NCBI RefSeq assembly: GCF_023218075.1 | Contig: NZ_JALPTB010000003.1 | Coordinates: 153,566-217,565 of the forward strand | Direction of reading: 5' to 3' | Source of the DNA: Rhodococcus sp. HM1 | GTDB lineage: Bacteria; Actinomycetota; Actinomycetes; Mycobacteriales; Mycobacteriaceae | DNA length: 64,000 nt | Shown here: in pieces, positions 63,845 to 64,000 of the stretch | Layout: each line of letters starts with the position of its first letter | Numbering within the stretch: position 1 is the stretch's first letter | Program-made: the position numbers and the translations under genes | The notes under the pieces: model-generated | Seen by the model: the letters and a program-made list of their open reading frames with translations, nothing else | Database searches by the model: none | What the model was told of the DNA's origin: nothing

Positions 63845-64000
63845 CTTTTGCCTGCTTCCCCCGCTTTTTCCGAGGGTTATAGGCCAAAATGTGTGTACAG
63901 CCCTCGGTGTGTCGCCCTGGTTCACCGGCGTGATCTGCCCGCCCAACCATGTTGGAGACCGTTGCCGTCCTCCCAGCTGAAGTCGGTGCCCATGGTCGGG
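63845..64000. other. Unassigned right edge
   Basis: No supported gene. A minus-strand frame enters from the edge and stops at 63922-63924 (residues such as TMGTDFSWEDGNG), which could be the end of a gene beyond the window. The base composition is less GC-rich near 63870-63890. Nothing identifies an attachment site or integrase. Confidence 0.25.

Noticed and set aside
63845..64000. Phage or integrative-element attachment site at the tRNA 3' end
   Set aside because: tRNA genes are common targets, but no repeat of the tRNA end and no integrase coding is visible before the window ends.

Overview
The window is high-GC actinobacterial DNA that looks chromosomal. The gene content and order point to the Corynebacteriales, most likely a Rhodococcus or close relative. 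Evidence includes WhiB1 and WhiB7, the SigH/RshA pair, mycoredoxin, AdnAB, an Rpf protein, the small ribosomal protein bL37, and a gene order that follows the Mycobacterium tuberculosis Rv3230c to Rv3193c block from memory. I ran no searches. Family names rest on motifs and remembered homologues.

Layout. 1-5.9 kb: the end of a desaturase reductase, two tandem acyl desaturases, then rsgA, aroA and a YedK/HMCES DNA-protein crosslink gene. 5.9-12 kb: a minus-strand cassette whose products resemble the CoA-dependent cyclohexanecarboxylate pathway (BadI, BadH, AliA, AliB, BadK) plus a TetR regulator; a 14-bp palindrome overlaps the predicted -10 of its promoter. 12-16 kb: a deacylase, the thiol-stress sigma factor SigH with anti-sigma RshA, bL37, a biotinyl-type protein, the PdtaS-like histidine kinase and whiB1. 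16-27 kb: conserved housekeeping and unknown genes (lipid kinase, ParA, RhlE, MiaE-like ferritin fold, DUF3107, TetR, DUF3152, MoeZ).

27.5-37.4 kb: a nitrite assimilation block (narK, nirB, nirD, a HemD-like/winged-helix regulator, a CbiX chelatase), followed by a MobA-MoeA fusion, an F420-type oxidoreductase and DedA. 37.4-45.3 kb: an alkyltransferase-like protein, an esterase and the AdnA/AdnB motor-nuclease. 45.3-48.4 kb: a broken acetyltransferase and an EXLDI regulator with its own ABC exporter and a TA-rich operator/promoter. 48.5-53.1 kb: K+ channel, NudC, mycoredoxin with a SigH-type promoter, and UvrD2. 53.1-57.7 kb: the whiB7 leader (tandem repeats, promoter, upstream ORF, attenuator), WhiB7, then ABC1 kinase, a cyclodehydratase-like protein and a DUF2342 metalloprotease on the other strand. 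57.8-64 kb: a PDZ-Lon protease, a PPA1309-type protein, a UPF0182 membrane protein, rpf with a long leader, and an initiator tRNA-Met.

Several parts fit together as stress response: SigH would serve both its own operon and mycoredoxin, WhiB7 controls antibiotic resistance, and AdnAB, UvrD2, HMCES and ATL handle DNA damage. The cyclohexanecarboxylate cassette, nitrite block and EXLDI-ABC unit interrupt the remembered mycobacterial order and look like accessory insertions into a conserved backbone. I saw no phage, insertion sequence or CRISPR array.
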